Positions 11,301 to 26,300 of a DNA stretch of 64,000 nucleotides are shown here, piece by piece. The notes beneath the pieces were generated by a model. That model saw only the letters and a program-made list of their open reading frames with translations, had not been told where the DNA came from and did not search any database. This DNA comes from Macrosoma leucophasiata (taxonomy: Eukaryota; Arthropoda; Insecta; Lepidoptera; Hedylidae): contig JAWQUS010000019.1 in NCBI GenBank assembly GCA_036365455.1, positions 10,454,001-10,518,000 of the forward strand, written 5' to 3'. Both the position numbers and the translations under genes were made by a program. Every line of letters begins with the position of its first letter. The first letter of the stretch is position 1.

Positions 11301-14300
11301 CTGATTCTGATAAATGCATGCATTCAAGCATACACGCAAACACCCACGATTCGCCGGTTACGTTTGGCCCATGTAACAGGTGGCGAGCCTGTTGCCATCT
11401 CCGGGTACATCACCAAACTCCGAGGTACTGGGAAACGTCCAGAAAATGGAAAAATCCCAATAGAAGCAGAGATAAGGGATTTTAAACCGTTATCTCTTAT
11501 AGCCCTCGACCCGGGAATCGAACCAAGGACCTTCAGCGTAGTAGTAGTGGCCTGCTACCACTAGGCTACTGAGGCACTCAAATATTTAGTTTTTGTATAC
11601 TCTTTGTTTATGAGTATTTTGAAACATTGACATAGAGCTGTAAATGCCTATTTTAACAAACTGACTGACACATGTCTGAACTGACACACTGACTGACAAA
11701 TAATTGATTCTTTCCTTATTGTACTTAACTGTTTCGTTTCTTTTTAATATATTATCCCCCTTATTCATAAACGTACATTAGATACGTTTTAGCTATAGAA
11801 TGCTTTGTCTTTATCAGTTGCATTGTCAAATGTACAGGATAGAAAAAGACCAAATAGAGATTACCAACACTTTAGCTAAAATACGTTTATGAATAAGGGG
11901 GTAAATGTTTTTGATTATTGTAAGTGGTTATTCACTCTAGGTAGTTTAAAAAAAATACGATGTAAAAGTGTTCTCCAAGAGCCATAATATAATGAAATAT
12001 ATGAATAAACTGAATAATCATGCAGTCAGTTTGTCACGTCTTGTTTCATCCGTTCACCTTCCGTATTTTTTTTTTTAATTTTGGTAGCCCTATTTCCATA
12101 AAAATTTGTAAAAAAATTAGAAACGTCATATCTCCGAAGTCCTACAATAAAAATGTTTCATATTTTATCCACTGTAAGAAACATTTATTATGTGTATTAT
12201 TTTAGCTAAAAATGCGACCGGTTTGTGGATGATTTTATACGTATTTTTTTTGTAAATATGAAAAACAATTATTATCAAATTGATTTGTGGAGTTTGGAAC
12301 TTCAGATTTTGATAATTATTGAAGATAATATTGATTGTTACTTTTTGATTTAATTTAAGGGAGAAATATAATATTTTGGTTATTAAAGTCATAATTCGTT
12401 TTCGTAAAGTTCAATGACCTTATAGAAAATAATTTGTATCTCTCTTAATATCATACATTTCTTAACAGATATTTTTTATATGTGTTATTATGATACCTAA
12501 ATTTTGTATAAAATTAAAATGTCCGAAATTGGGGTTCAATTTCACACTGTTCAACAGGACCACCTGTTACATGGGCCAAAACGGAACCGGCGAATCGTGG
12601 GTATCGCATAGAGGTCAACAGACGTAAATGCATAAGAGGTAACGCCTGTTATCCCTGAAGGGGTAGGCAGAGGTAAATGCATGCATTCCAACACGTATGC
12701 AGGACTATATACCTCTGCCTACTTTTTCAAGGATTACAGGCGTGAAGTTACGTTTAACAAAAACTCACCTGAGTTGAGCTACGTCTCTTTCCTTCATGAG
12801 TTGGGTTTTCTTCATCGCGTAGTTGGTGGGATGAGATCGGAACCTCTCTTTTTCTGCTACTATCTTCTCTACATCTTCTTCCTGTAATAGAGAAGTTTAT
12901 ATGCCGTCCGTCCCCCTTATTCATAAACGTATTTTAGCTAAAGTGTTGCTAATCTCTCCTTTGTCTTTTTCTATCCCGCACATTTGACAATGCCAGTTGC
13001 ATTGCCACACAAAATGCAGATGCGTTACCACTCCTGAGGCCTAAAGTGTTATGCTTCTGTGCCGGAAACTACAGGGCCGTACATTACCACCTGACCGGAA
13101 CACGATAGTGCTGAACACTACCATTTAGCGGCAAGTAATTATTACCTACTGGTGGTAGAATTTCAGTATAGGAGCTCGAGGGGGCTGAACGCATACCAAG
13201 GGGGGAAGGGGGAAACGATCTAGCTGAACGTGACAAGTGTGTCGGGGGGGGGGGCTCCAAAGCAACGTGACGTTCGCAGTTAATTAAAATATCTTAAATT
13301 AATATTTCGTTAATTCAGCCCCCTCCCCCCCGTCGCCTCTCAGTTTTTGTGACGTAATATTTTTAGGGATCCCAGAATAATGTAACACAGCGTGACAATA
13401 GTGGAGAGGGTCAGATAGGGCTTATTTTAACGTGACGTATTTTATAAGCGGGCCTTAGGCACCACCGCATTACCTATTACTATGCCATAATCGCCACGCT
13501 TGGCTAGCGGATTGGCGATCGCAGTGGCGGTAGTTTTATCGCGGGACGCTGCTGCCCATCCCGCGTTGTTATTTTTATAATAATAAATAATAATAATGAT
13601 TAGTAACTCTCTTTTTTTTAATATATACGTTGTTTTTTTTTTCCCTTTATATACATGTCAATGTAAAAAAATATAAAATGAGAATATGAATAAATGAGTG
13701 GAATAATAATATTCTTTATTGTACACCAAAAATCTTAAAGAATGTAACAAAAAATAATTTAAAAATATGCACAATTGGCAATTGGCAATTTACTACCTAT
13801 TGGAATGGTTTAACTGCCATTATTCGGTTCACTGACTGCACTAGTAGAATAAAAATCTTCTGCTAGTGGGTGGTTTTACAACAGTATAATATTTTAAATG
13901 TAACTTACTTTGAACTCATACATAAGTGCTTCTTTGACTTCGTTTATTTTGCTTCGTACGTGGTCCATTGTGGGCGGTTTTTTGTTTGCGTCCTTTATAG
14001 CCTTGTACCATTTCTGAAACTCTGTATCTGTGAATTCCTTGAAAAAAAAAATTCATTAAAAAATTATTACAGTATCGAACAAGAAATAATGCACATCAAC
14101 CTCAGGAAAAGATGTCGGCTTATTTCAGATCTTTAGCATTATCTCTTTCGCACAATTCAAAATATTCATTTTTTTTATTTTTATTCAAATTGGTCTACAA
14201 GGACACTTTTGCATTGTCGGGTTATAAGCTACCTAGACAGAATGACTTATAATAATAATCCAATAGGTTTAATAAATACCAATTTAATAATAATATTTAA

Positions 14301-17300
14301 CCGATACGTAAATCGACAAATTTTTCAATTCCTTCATAGAAGAAAATGAAAAATATGTTCGTCATAATCATAGTCATTCACTTAGCAGAGTTCCAAGTGC
14401 AGGCACTACTGAGAAGAACTCCGCTACCCAACAAACTCAGCGTGTTGCTCTTTTGTCAAAACCTTAGATTTAATACAAATATTATTAAATAAAATAAAGA
14501 TAATGTGAACGTCCATGGCATATAAATATTTGCATATAAACATATACGCAAATACCCATCAACAGTGTAAAGGATAGAATCAATAAGCGTCGTATTTCAT
14601 TATGAAAATAAGTAAAGTTAGTAAAGCTTGCAATGACCGCTAGGTGTATGTTGGTTGTATGCAGCGGCAGTTTTTAATTCGATATAACTCGTTAGGTTCT
14701 CATAGTAGGCATGTAATATTTGAATATGATGATAAAAGAGTTGTTGTCTAGCGATTGCCATAGGAAATATTAAATTTGGAGGTGTAGGTATTTTCGGTTA
14801 GTCGAAAGGGTCGTCCACGGAGAGGTGACCGACAGAGCACCTGATCCGCCTGCGGCGGCGGGGGTGAAGTGCGGGGAAGTGACGCGGAGGAAGCGTAAAT
14901 ACGCAGCGCACTTTTTTAGAGCTCAGTCAGTGGCATAGCTCGGCGTAGGAATGTCTAATAATTCATATTCACGACCAACCCCACGCATGGCATAGGCAGA
15001 TCAGTAGTTATCGACTGGCAAAGTTCGCTGTAGTAGACACTACTATGAGATGAGTCTGATGAAAACTGTAATGTAAATTAGGTATTTTGCTGTATACTTA
15101 TCACACACACACTGGCCCGAAGACGTGCACGGAGGTACGACCACGTAGCGCGCGTAGAAAGTAAAGAAATTGAGAAATTATAACACAAATTGTATAAAAT
15201 GTTCCGGTTAGAAATATCAATTTGTATGTAGGTAGATTCAATTAGTTTGTTCACAGCTGATGTTGAATTCAACATTTTGTATGGAGAGAGAGGTGAAAGT
15301 CGCTGTATTTTCGTAAATAACAAAGATACTAGGCTGAAAGTTATGTACGAGATGTATTTTTGTTGCCCCCTCAGGGAAATGTATGTATAAAGAGTGTAAG
15401 TAGACTCACAATAAGGAAAAAACGAATGTACCTAATCTTACTTGTTAGATAAAATTGTCTCTCACGCTTAGAATAAAGGAGATAGGCAGATACCGTTTGC
15501 GGTTTTTAATTGTATTTAGGTTTGGCTAGCGATATTCAATCGTGTCATAGGTGATAGAGCATGACAGAGCCCCTAAAAAATTATGTTTTTCTAATAAGTA
15601 AAAACTTTGAAAGTGTATCGAATTAGAATAAAAATCTAATAAGAATTGTATAAGAAAATTTAATAAAATAAGAGATATTGCGTATGAATTGTATCAAGGC
15701 GGGGGCGGGTCAGCAGGGATGTATGACGACCGTGGGAAATTGGACCGTATATGTAATGTTTTAGAGTCCTATCTCTGTTGACCCGGACCTTCGTGACGTT
15801 CGATTTTTGGGGCGTGTCACGGAATTTTGACATGGAAGGAGACGGTTTGGAAGCGTATATAACTCGGTACATTTCGTTGCTAGTTTGTCCTCGTTCGATT
15901 CTCCGCAAGAAAAGTGCTTCCAGACCGTGAAGGTATTGCCAGTGAAAGTTTAGAATAGTACCAGACCCCCTGGTTCGCTAGTTAGTTATAGTATAGTGAA
16001 ATAAGCTAGTGAATAAGTTAGATTAGTAAGAACCATTGAAGAAATGAAAATAAAACCAAACTACAGTCCATTCAGTTAAATCGATGCAGATTTGTGTTTG
16101 ACTTTGGTGTAAAAGCCATTTGTCCCCCACAAACAGCTTAATATCGTGATAGAAAATAACACCCGCAAATCATAACAGACCAGTCCCCACAATCAGCACG
16201 TCATCACTTAACATCAATGTGAACTGCATACTTCTTTGCCATGCCTTCCTTATATAAAAAAAAACATATTTTACTGGACACTTACCTGATTACTAACAAA
16301 CTCCAATCTGAAAACTCTGTCTTGTGTACCGTGTCTCAATTTAAGTCCCTTGTTGGTGCGCGTGTTGCCCAAATTGTACACTTTCGCGGTTTCGTACACG
16401 TCTATTATCTCTGCCACCTGTTGTAAAAAAACAAATAATTATTTCACTATCACTACATATTATAAAGGTCCCAAATTTTTTTAAAAAGAAAAACGGAAAG
16501 AAAAATTTGACTTTAGGCGAGACTCGAACTCGCGGCCTACTGGGAATCTAGTCCAGCCGCTCTTCCAACTGAGCTACCGATTGCCTAACTAGCAAACTAG
16601 CATTGTTCGCAATAGATGTCGCTACTGCCACCATATGGCAATATAATAAAATATGACAAATTTGACAAATTGAGGAAAGAGCATGAAAGTAAGTTGAACG
16701 CGGTCGAGATGAGATCTTTGCGCAAGATCTGCGGTGTATCACTCACCGATCGCGTTCGTAATGAAGATGTAAGAAAGACTTTGTGTGAATGATAGTATCG
16801 GTGTAAAAATGAAAAAAGGCATGCTCCGATGGTTCGGGCATATAGAAAGAATGTCGAATGAGCGAATGACTAAACAGATATACAATGCGAATGTGGATGG
16901 TTGCAGAGGCCCAGGAAGACCAAGACTGACCTACCATGACCAAATAGGTCGAGTTCTGTCTGATGGTGGGGTCAACAGTCTTAGGAATCGGCGTGCATGT
17001 ATGAAGAGAATGATGAAGGTAGACGAGGCACGAGAGGTTTGTCAGAACCGGGATATCTGGCGCTCTACACTCTCTGCCTACCCCGTTAGGGACCTGGCGT
17101 GAAGATACAAAAAAAATTGACAAATCAGGCGTTGACTATAAAGAAAGAGTTTTCTGAGGAAGGTTTATATTTATAATTAATCAATTATGCACTTATTTTT
17201 ATCGAGATATCACGGTTTTCGTCAAAGAAGTCGAGCGCATCCCCACAATTTAATAAATGCTACCCGTGGCACCCGTGCGAATCCGGGGTCGGTCGCTAGT

Positions 17301-20300
17301 AATAAATAAATGCGCTTACACTCACAGCCCCACACTAGGTACAAACCTGTGTCGTGCGTACCGCTGTACACACACACACACACAACACAAACACCCAGAC
17401 GCGAAATATCTGTAGGCCATACAAATATTCCTCCCGGTGCGGGGATCGAACCCGCGGCCCTTCAAGTCAAACTCCTTAATAAAATCACTCATTCTAAGGA
17501 CCTAGATCACTCAATGATTCACATCACTATTTTTTTCGGTACTCCATATTTGTTTACCCTTTTTGCCAAGTTTATTTGAACGGGGTTTATAATAATAACT
17601 AGCTGTGCCCGTGACTTCGCCCGCGTGAGAATTTACGATTGTACAGTATCTACCCGGACGAAGTCGTGGACGCAGCTAGTATAAAAGTAGCCTAAGTTAC
17701 TCCTTATTACATCAGCTATCTGCCAGTGAAAGTCCCGTCAAAATCGGTATAGCCGTTCCCAAGATTAGCCCCGCCTAGACATGCGAGCCGGGTGCGATAT
17801 AGTCGGCGGCGGCTCGTTTTTATTTTGTACCCTAATCTAACTTTTAGGCTTAAATCAAGCAATAAACCAACCAACTGTTTAGAAAATAAAATTACTATGG
17901 TAAAGGAAATACGAATGATTATTGTTCCATCAACAAAATAAATGTTACTTTGTTGATGTCCGATCGGGATACCATCGCGATATTTATGATTTTACTTAAC
18001 CACATAGAGTACATAATCCTTGGAGTACAGGAACTCGTACCTTCACGCAAGCTACCTAACGGCGGCCAATCTCAACGTAGACTAGCCAACTGCGCGGGAG
18101 ATATTATAGTGCACAAGTGTATGCGCAAACACAGGTGCACTCTCTATTCCTTCACTCTCATCGCCCGATGGGACGGCTATCCGACACGACCGGAAAGAGA
18201 TCGGACGACCGACGACTTTACGTGCTCTCCGAGGCACGGACCAGACTCCGAGCTACTACTTCGAATTTCCTCACAGAAAAAACCCAATAACACTTTCCCG
18301 ACCTGGGGATCGAACCCAGGACCTCAGGCTTCACCACCACGATTTTTCTTTTTATTTTTCTGCAATGGAAGTGGCAAACAGGCATGCAGTTCACATTGAT
18401 GTTAAGTGATGACTGCAGCCTATAGACACCCACACAAAGAGACCGAGGTCTCATATGCCGATGCGTTACCACTCCTGAGGCCTAAGGTGTTATGCCTCTG
18501 TGCCGGAAATTACGGGACCGTTCATTACCACCTGACCGGAACACGATAGTACTGAACACTACCATTTAGCGGCAAGTATATTAGGTGATGCGGTGGTGCC
18601 TACGCCCGCGAGCTCCGTCACTGGAGTTCTACCACCAGTAAAGAATCCACCATTTTGTGATTGCGACCACTGAGCCAACGAGGCAGTCGGTAGTGAACGG
18701 CGGAGGGGGGGGGGGGTTTAGGTTAGGGGGTAAACATACCCTATAAACGGGATTGCCGTTATTGTTGCCGATGCCGATGCGGACGAAACACCCGCACACC
18801 ACCCGCTGGAAGAACGGCAGATGTACGAGCCTTTCTAGTTTGAACCTGATGAAAAAGAGGTTTTTTTTTATGTTATGATGGTAGCAAGCATTGCTGTTGA
18901 CGTGGACGGTAAATAAATAGTGAAGTATATATATATATGTAAAGAAATACTATTATATTTCTTTCTTCGCACTCTGCGTGTTTATTAACCATGAAGTTTG
19001 GTTTATAGTTTTTAACTTTTTAGTTGTCTAGTTTTAAAGAAGAAACGAATGCAGAATGTCAGAGACAGTTTCAAATACGAGTGGATTGACAATTGCATTA
19101 TCAATGAAAATTATATTATAATATTATTTTATGTTCTAAAAGTGAAAGAATAAACTTTAATTGTCGTTTCTTCTTTTCAGGTTTGGGTTTATATTGTATT
19201 ATATTATCTAGATAAGATAGTCTTTGTACAAAAAAACTTACAATAAATCTTCTTTTCAGCAACACATGGTTTATTTCTTTCATTGAGTAATATATATTAT
19301 AGGAAAAACCAGAGATAAATGCTGACATTGCCCACCCCTGAAGCATATGTAACATACAGTTGACATTGATAGTGTGTAACACTGTAGCATTATTATCAAC
19401 GACTAGCTGACCCGGCAAACTTCGTATTGCCTCAGAATGAAATAATGTGTCAAAGGACTATTTGTATGAAATTGTGATTTTTACTATTTCCCTTCAATTT
19501 CTTCATATTTTCTAACCTTTAAAACCTTCCCTAGACTACCAAAAATTATTCAAAACCAAAATAAGCCAAATCGGTAGATCCATTCTCGAGTTTTAGAGAG
19601 ACTAACGAACAGCAATTGATTTTTATATATAAACGATTAATATTAAAATTAAAAAAATATATATATATTATTTTGTTAACGTGCACTTCTTTTCGAGTTC
19701 AGACTCTATTATACAGAAGTTAAAAAAAATATTTTTTGAAAATAAAAACTAAAAAAAACACGTCTATAGAACTAAATGAACTAAAAAATTATAAATAAGA
19801 CAGTAGTAATCAATTGAGAAATTCATACCTATTATTGACCAAAAAACGAGATGCTTGATTACTACTGATTTATGTATAATTTTTTAGTTCAATTACTTTT
19901 AAAGGCGTGTTTTTAACATTTTTTTCAAACTAATTTATTTTTAATTTTTTATAAATCTTTTTTCGAATTATTGCATTCTCGTCGGTCCTTGTGGTGTGTG
20001 CAAAGTTTCAAGTCGATCAGACTTCTAGATACCAGTGAATATAAAGCTAAACTATCCCAAGCATGTTGAAAAAATTGTAAGAACAAGGCAAAAATACCTG
20101 CTGAGCCTCAATTTGTTGATCTGTTCCCTCGTGTCCGCATACTTTATCTCCACTTCCTCCCTCTCCCGTTTCTTCTCTACGACCTCCGCGCCGGATGAAG
20201 ATGAACTGGTCGAACTTCTCCTGCCTGTTAATAATAATAATAATATATGACGTGTAACAGGATTGAATGTACAACCCGAAACTAGTTAGTTCAGAATCGA

Positions 20301-23300
20301 TAACCGAATCGATTTCAGACATATTTGATATAGGTAATATTTTGCCCCAAAATTAATTACAATTAACGAAATTATAGTCTATTTTTAAAGAAAAATGGTA
20401 AGAAAATTTTAACTTCAGACGAGACTCGATCTCGCGGCCTACTGGGAATATAGTCCAGCCGCTCTTCCAATTGAGCTACTGAAGTACTGCCCGATTTGTC
20501 AAATCTTTCCTTCGCATTTATTGCATTGCTTTATGGTAGCAGTAGCGCCATCTATTGCCAACTATGCTAGTTAGGCAACCGATATAATAGACTTTTCAGT
20601 TTATTGAATATCGTAAAGAAGTCGCTTTTACCCTTAATAATTGTTTTTTATATTATTTCGCATTAACACATGCTTGTGAAATAATATAAAAAACAGAAAT
20701 TATAGTCACCCATCAAATCGTTCATTAATAAAATGCTAGTCTCAAACAAGTTTGTTAGAACTCGTTGAGACGTGTTTTTTTATTATAAATAATAATTTAA
20801 GAAATAAATTAGTGGAAATTAATCTTATTCCTAGCGAGTATTAATTAAAGGTATGCAAGTTACGCAAGATCACATTGCAATAGTGTAAGTGAGTGAGTAG
20901 ATTCATGTTATTTGCAGCCGCAGGTAGCGGTAGGGTAAGAATTCATAGGGTGTGCATACTATTCGTACAAATTGAGGACAGCTTATTTCTTAAATAAGAA
21001 ATATGAAATACGTAAACATGTAATTTCAGTTCATGTATTATGATTACAACTCGATTTGCTAATCGGGGCGTTAGAGAGTGTGCATTATTAACGTTACATG
21101 TTGTATAATAAATCAATTTTTATTTTTCCTTCACAAAATTAGGCAGGTCCTTATTGTTAGTACACTTTTTTTTTCTTTTTTATGTTATAAAATTGGCAAA
21201 CAAGCATGCAGTTCACATTCATGTTAAGTGAAGACTGCAGCCTATAGACACCCACACAATGACCAGAGGTCAAAATGCAGATGCGCTGCCACTCCTGAGG
21301 CATTAGGTGTTATGCCTCTGTGCCGAAAATTACAGGGCCGTACATTACCACCTGACCGGAACACGATAGTGCTGAACACTACCATTTAGCGGCAAGTATG
21401 TTAGGTAATGCGGTGGTACCTACGCCCGCGAGCTCCGTCACTGGAGCTCTACCACCAGTAACACTAAACATTGCTTACTTAAATCCTAGTTTTGTGAGGG
21501 ACTGGTGCCTGAAATAGGTTTCCGAGTGAATCCTGTGCTACAGGTCACCAGGAAACCCCTTCCGCAAACAGTTTTCAGAAATAGCAATCCGATAGTACAT
21601 TATGTATATATGTGAATTAGAAATAAAGGTAACAAAATACAAACTAAAAGGAAACGGAACACAATTCTACTGTACAGAGTACTTCAATGAGATCTTCATT
21701 GTTACAGTACTGAAGGTAAAATAAAGTTAACAACTAGGTGCCCAAAAGAATTACGAGTTTTAGATACAGATAATGTGTGTGTATGTGTGTGTGTTTAACA
21801 ATAAGTTAAAATTCAAAATTTGAATCATTTATTTCAAATTGGTCTACAAGGACACTTTTGCATTGTCGGGTTTAAAGCTACCTAGAGAGAAAGACTTATA
21901 ATAATAATCCAATAGGTATTAATAAATACCAATTTAATAATAACAATAGTTAATAAAGTTTAGTGCTGGTAAGCGTATGAAGATCCTCGGGGTGGCATAT
22001 CCTACACCGGGCGATTATAAGGTACTGTACATTAGGGACACCATTAAATATATCTCAGATATATTTAAAGGGACCATGGATGAAAGTATATAGGGTCTTG
22101 GGGGTGAACACAAAAGATCCCAATGGGTCGAAGTGTCCCAGTGTAACAGCTGGCCCCACAATAAAATAAGATAAGATAATAAAGTTTATGTAAGACTTAC
22201 CGACCTTTATCCGAGGCTTAGGCATGTTCTAATAATATCACAAAATACCTGCCTAAAACAAAATAGGAGAAAATATGCTAATCGCCACGTTCGGCATGCG
22301 GATAATAATATAGCTGCTTTATATCGATATACCGAGACGGCTTAGCGTGCCCTCCGAAACACAAAAGCATTTTAATTTACAATCACACTCCCGACCGCGC
22401 CCGTATAGCTTAACGGAGTAGATCGTTTGCGATCGCCAATCCGCATGCCAAGCGTGGCGATTATGGCATATCCCCCTTATGAGAGGCTTTGGTCCAGCAG
22501 TGGCAATCTTTTTTTTTTTTTTTAAGATGAATGGAAAAGTTTAAATTGATTGTACCTTGAGATTTATTATCATCAGAGTCTGAGCCGGAGTCGTCGGAAT
22601 AGATGTCTGAAGCCTTCAACTTAACACTCTGTTTGCTTGTCCCACCTATTATTTCGGCATCTGCGTCCTGTGGCAGGGAAAATTTTATATTAATAATCAT
22701 TAATGGATAAAAAATTACAGATTAATCTTGCTTATTAATTTTTCATTAGGTCCAAGTAAGAAAAGCGTCGGGACGTGACGACCCCATCGCTTATCGTTCG
22801 AAAGGACCTAAAATTTAGTCATATTATTATTCGGCATAACATCTATAGCCATAATGATCAATAGACCTATTGTTGTTGTTCCTATTATGCTTTGGCATAA
22901 CTCATTTAGCATACATTTCTTTGTCATAATTTTCCTTTGGCCTACTTTCTTTAAGCCTTTGTTAAAGTTAAAGTAATTGTTACATTGTTCATCCTTCATC
23001 ATAATCATTCTAACTTAAGGAAATCTGTTAAAGTTGGAGCAGGATGTTAAGTGTAGAAGTGAACAGTTGCTAGTTTCGGCAATAGGGAACTAACATAGTC
23101 GTCGATTGCAGCAACTGAAAACTTTTGATGAGCACCGGAACTCGAAACTCGAGTTGCAATGCAATACACAGTTAGTTGGCAGAGAGTTGTCAGTCGCTAC
23201 CTGCAGCAACAGTTGCTGCATGTGCAAAGCGCCTTACAATATGCAAAGCGACGGTATCCCGTTTGACACGCCCCGGAGAGACATAAAAACTTACATCATG

Positions 23301-26300
23301 TATGTATCTTCACGCCAGGTCCCTAACGGGGTAGGCAGAGTGTAGAGCGCCAGATAGCCCGGTCCTGACATACCTCTCGTGCCTCGTCTACCTTCATCAT
23401 TCTCTTCATACATGCACGCCGATTCCTAAGACTTTTGACCCCACCATCAGACAGAACTCGACCTATTCGGTCATGGTAGGTCAGTCTCGGTCTACCTGGG
23501 CCTCTGCAACCATCCACATTCGCATTGTATATCTGTTTAGTCATTAGCTCATTCGACATTCTTTCTATATGCCCGAACCACCGGAGTCGCTCGACAGTCC
23601 ACATACGTGGACTGTATCGCACAGAGCAGACTGCCATCAATACCATACCCTGGTAAAATGTCCCACAGCTCCTTTCGTAATACCCTATCGAACGCTTTCT
23701 CCAAATCCACAAAACCGTAGAAAACCTTCTGGCTCACAGCCAGATGCTTCTCTATGATGTTGCGGAGCGACTCACATCATCATCGTCCTTATCCTTCCGC
23801 TCCTCCTCCAGCCGCCTCTTCTGCTTGTGTTGCTCCACCCTGGTGGCGCGGGCGTCCCTCTGTGCCCTCAGCAGCGCCATGGCGTTGAGGCGGCGGTCGT
23901 CCACGTTCCGCTTGCGCTCCGTCTTGGCCTGCCCCCCCAGGGGGGACGAGGGCCGCTCGCCCGCCTCCAGCTCGGTGCGGCTCGAGGACTCCGCCCCTGA
24001 TCCTGGGAGAAACATTTTTTTTTAATGTAATGGAAGTGGTAAACAATGCAGTTCATATTGCTGTTAAGTGATCACTGCAGCCTATAGACACCCACAGGGC
24101 AAAATGCAGATGCGTTAACCCTCCTGAGGCCTAAGGTTTTATGCCTCTGTGCCGGAAATTACAAAAATCACAAATTATCTTCCTGGGCCTCTGCAACCAT
24201 CCACATTCGCATGTGGACACTGTATAACCAGGTTTATCCGGTCGCCTGGCAACCCTAAATTCAAATCATTTGACGACCCGGTTAGTGCAGTAGTGTGAGA
24301 TGACTGTTTGATTCGCAGGGTCGCGGGTTCAATCCCGGGACAAGTATTTATATGGCCTACAGATATTTGTTTCGGGTCTGGGTGTTCGTGTATGTGTTGT
24401 ATGTGTACAACGGTACCCACGACACAGGTTTATACCTACTGTGAAGCTGTGAGTGTAAGCGTATATATATAAAAAAAAAAAAAACATAAAAACTGACCGG
24501 CATCTTTTCCGTCGTCTTGTATTTCACCAGGACTCGACGGTGGTCTGTCCTCGTTTTCTGGCTCTTTTTTCTCCTCCAGGTCTGATTCTGTGAACAATAC
24601 ATTTTGAAGTGAGTATATTTTTAAGGCACGAGAGGTATGTCAGGACCGGGATATCTGGCGCTCTGCACTTTCTACCTACCCCGTTAGGGACCTGGCGTGA
24701 AGATACATACATACATATTTTGAAGTGAGTATTCATATATTCAATGCCTTAGTAAGACTACTGTGTTCCGTCGCGTATAGTCAAATTCGTAATCGGTCAG
24801 TTTCATGAAAATCGCAATCCGTCAAATAGCGAACAGTCAAAATTGCAAATCGCGTTTGGTCTACTTTGCATTTTATAAAGTTTCATATGAATTAATAAAA
24901 AATTAAACCTAACACCGAACGGTGCGGTAACATAACCTGGCCGACTCGGGGACGCCCACATTTGTTATTAAGCCTGAGTTGCACCACAACATTTGTTAAA
25001 GTTTAAGTTATTGTAACAATTCTAGAATACGCTTCTCAAGTTTTTAGTCCCTACTTTATGAAAGATATTGAACTTCTGGAGAAAATACAGCGCAGCTTCA
25101 CTAAAATATAACATCTTCTCAAACACCGTTCGTATGAAGAGCGCCTGAAGATGCTGAAACTCACAACTCTAGAGGAACACAGTGCAAGTGGAGACCTAAT
25201 AGAAACATAAAAGATCTTAAATGGACATTATATTGCTCGAGATTTAAAAGAAATGTTTAACTTCAATAAAAATATCCATCTAAGATGCCATGGACAAAAG
25301 CTGTCCTGTTCGTGGTCAAATAACAACCCACATAGACACTTTATCAGCCACCGTGTAGTTAAAGCTTGGAACGAGCTGCCAGATTATGTAATATCAGCTC
25401 AAACTGTTAACCATTACAAAAATGAACTCGATAGACATTTATCAAACTCCCGATAGTAAACAAAACAGGAACAAGATGATTTAGCCTATCTAAATCAGTC
25501 GTTTCCAACTGCCTGCCTTCTCTAACTTTAACAGATTTCTTTAAGGATTTAAAATGTTACAATAATATTAACAAATATTGTGGTGCATTTATGAGCGTGG
25601 CTTATTTATGACTTTAAGCTTGGGTTGCACCCTGATATTTGTAACCCTCTCATTGTCAAAAGTGGACTAAATTACCTCGTCGGGGGCCTTATGGGCGGTT
25701 TGAAAACATCCGACAGCGGGTCGGCCACTAACCCTTATCTCCACCAACGCGCATCGGAGCACCGCGGTGGAGTAAGCTCCAGGCCTCCTCCCGAGAAGAC
25801 TCGTGCGCATCACATACAAGGTATAGGTCGCGCCAGGTAAAAAGAACGCTGGCGGTCAAGCTGCGCATCATGTGTTTTTATTTCATTTTATGTTATTCTA
25901 TGTAATATAGTTTTCAATCTGCCTACCAATACACGAAACCGCAAGCGAAAGCTAGATCAAAAATAAACCAATAGGGCTAGTACTTTCGTGCGCGAGTGTA
26001 CCGATGCGCGAACACATCCCTTCCACTTTCTTCCAGCGTTCTTTTTACGTGGCGCGACCTATACCTAACGCTGGTTTTTAACGGGACCCTTGGAGTGAGC
26101 GAACCACGTTTTTCGTTCCATCAACTTTCACATCGGCATGCCGACTGACCGCGCTTGTCGGGGGGCGTGTCCCGCGGGCGGCGCGCGTCCCGCTGGCGGT
26201 GGCGGAGCGCCCGGCGGCGTCGGCGGGCCTCCTTGCGGCGCGCCAGCTCCCCGGGCGAAGCGCCCCGCTCGGCCGCCGAGCGACGCGCCAGACGGAGTTT

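Larger units (their letters stand above)
7919..11577 (-). mobile_element. Family C SINE split by a LINE
   Basis: The SINE is in two pieces, 7919-7967 (CCCCGAAGGGGTAGGCAGAG) and 11311-11577 (GATTCGCCGGTTACG through B box GGGAATCGAACC and head CCTGCTACCACTAGGCTACT). The two pieces join without loss if the LINE and one copy of the 7-bp duplication TAAATGC are removed. Confidence 0.85.

Noticed and set aside
14960..16070. Complete LTR retrotransposon LTR around the TATATAA box
   Set aside because: No TG..CA ends with matching duplication could be found; kept only as a note in the stretch description.
23744..24056. Overlapping frames across Rtf1 exon 8
   Set aside because: Same composition effect; no splice or family support outside the exon frame.
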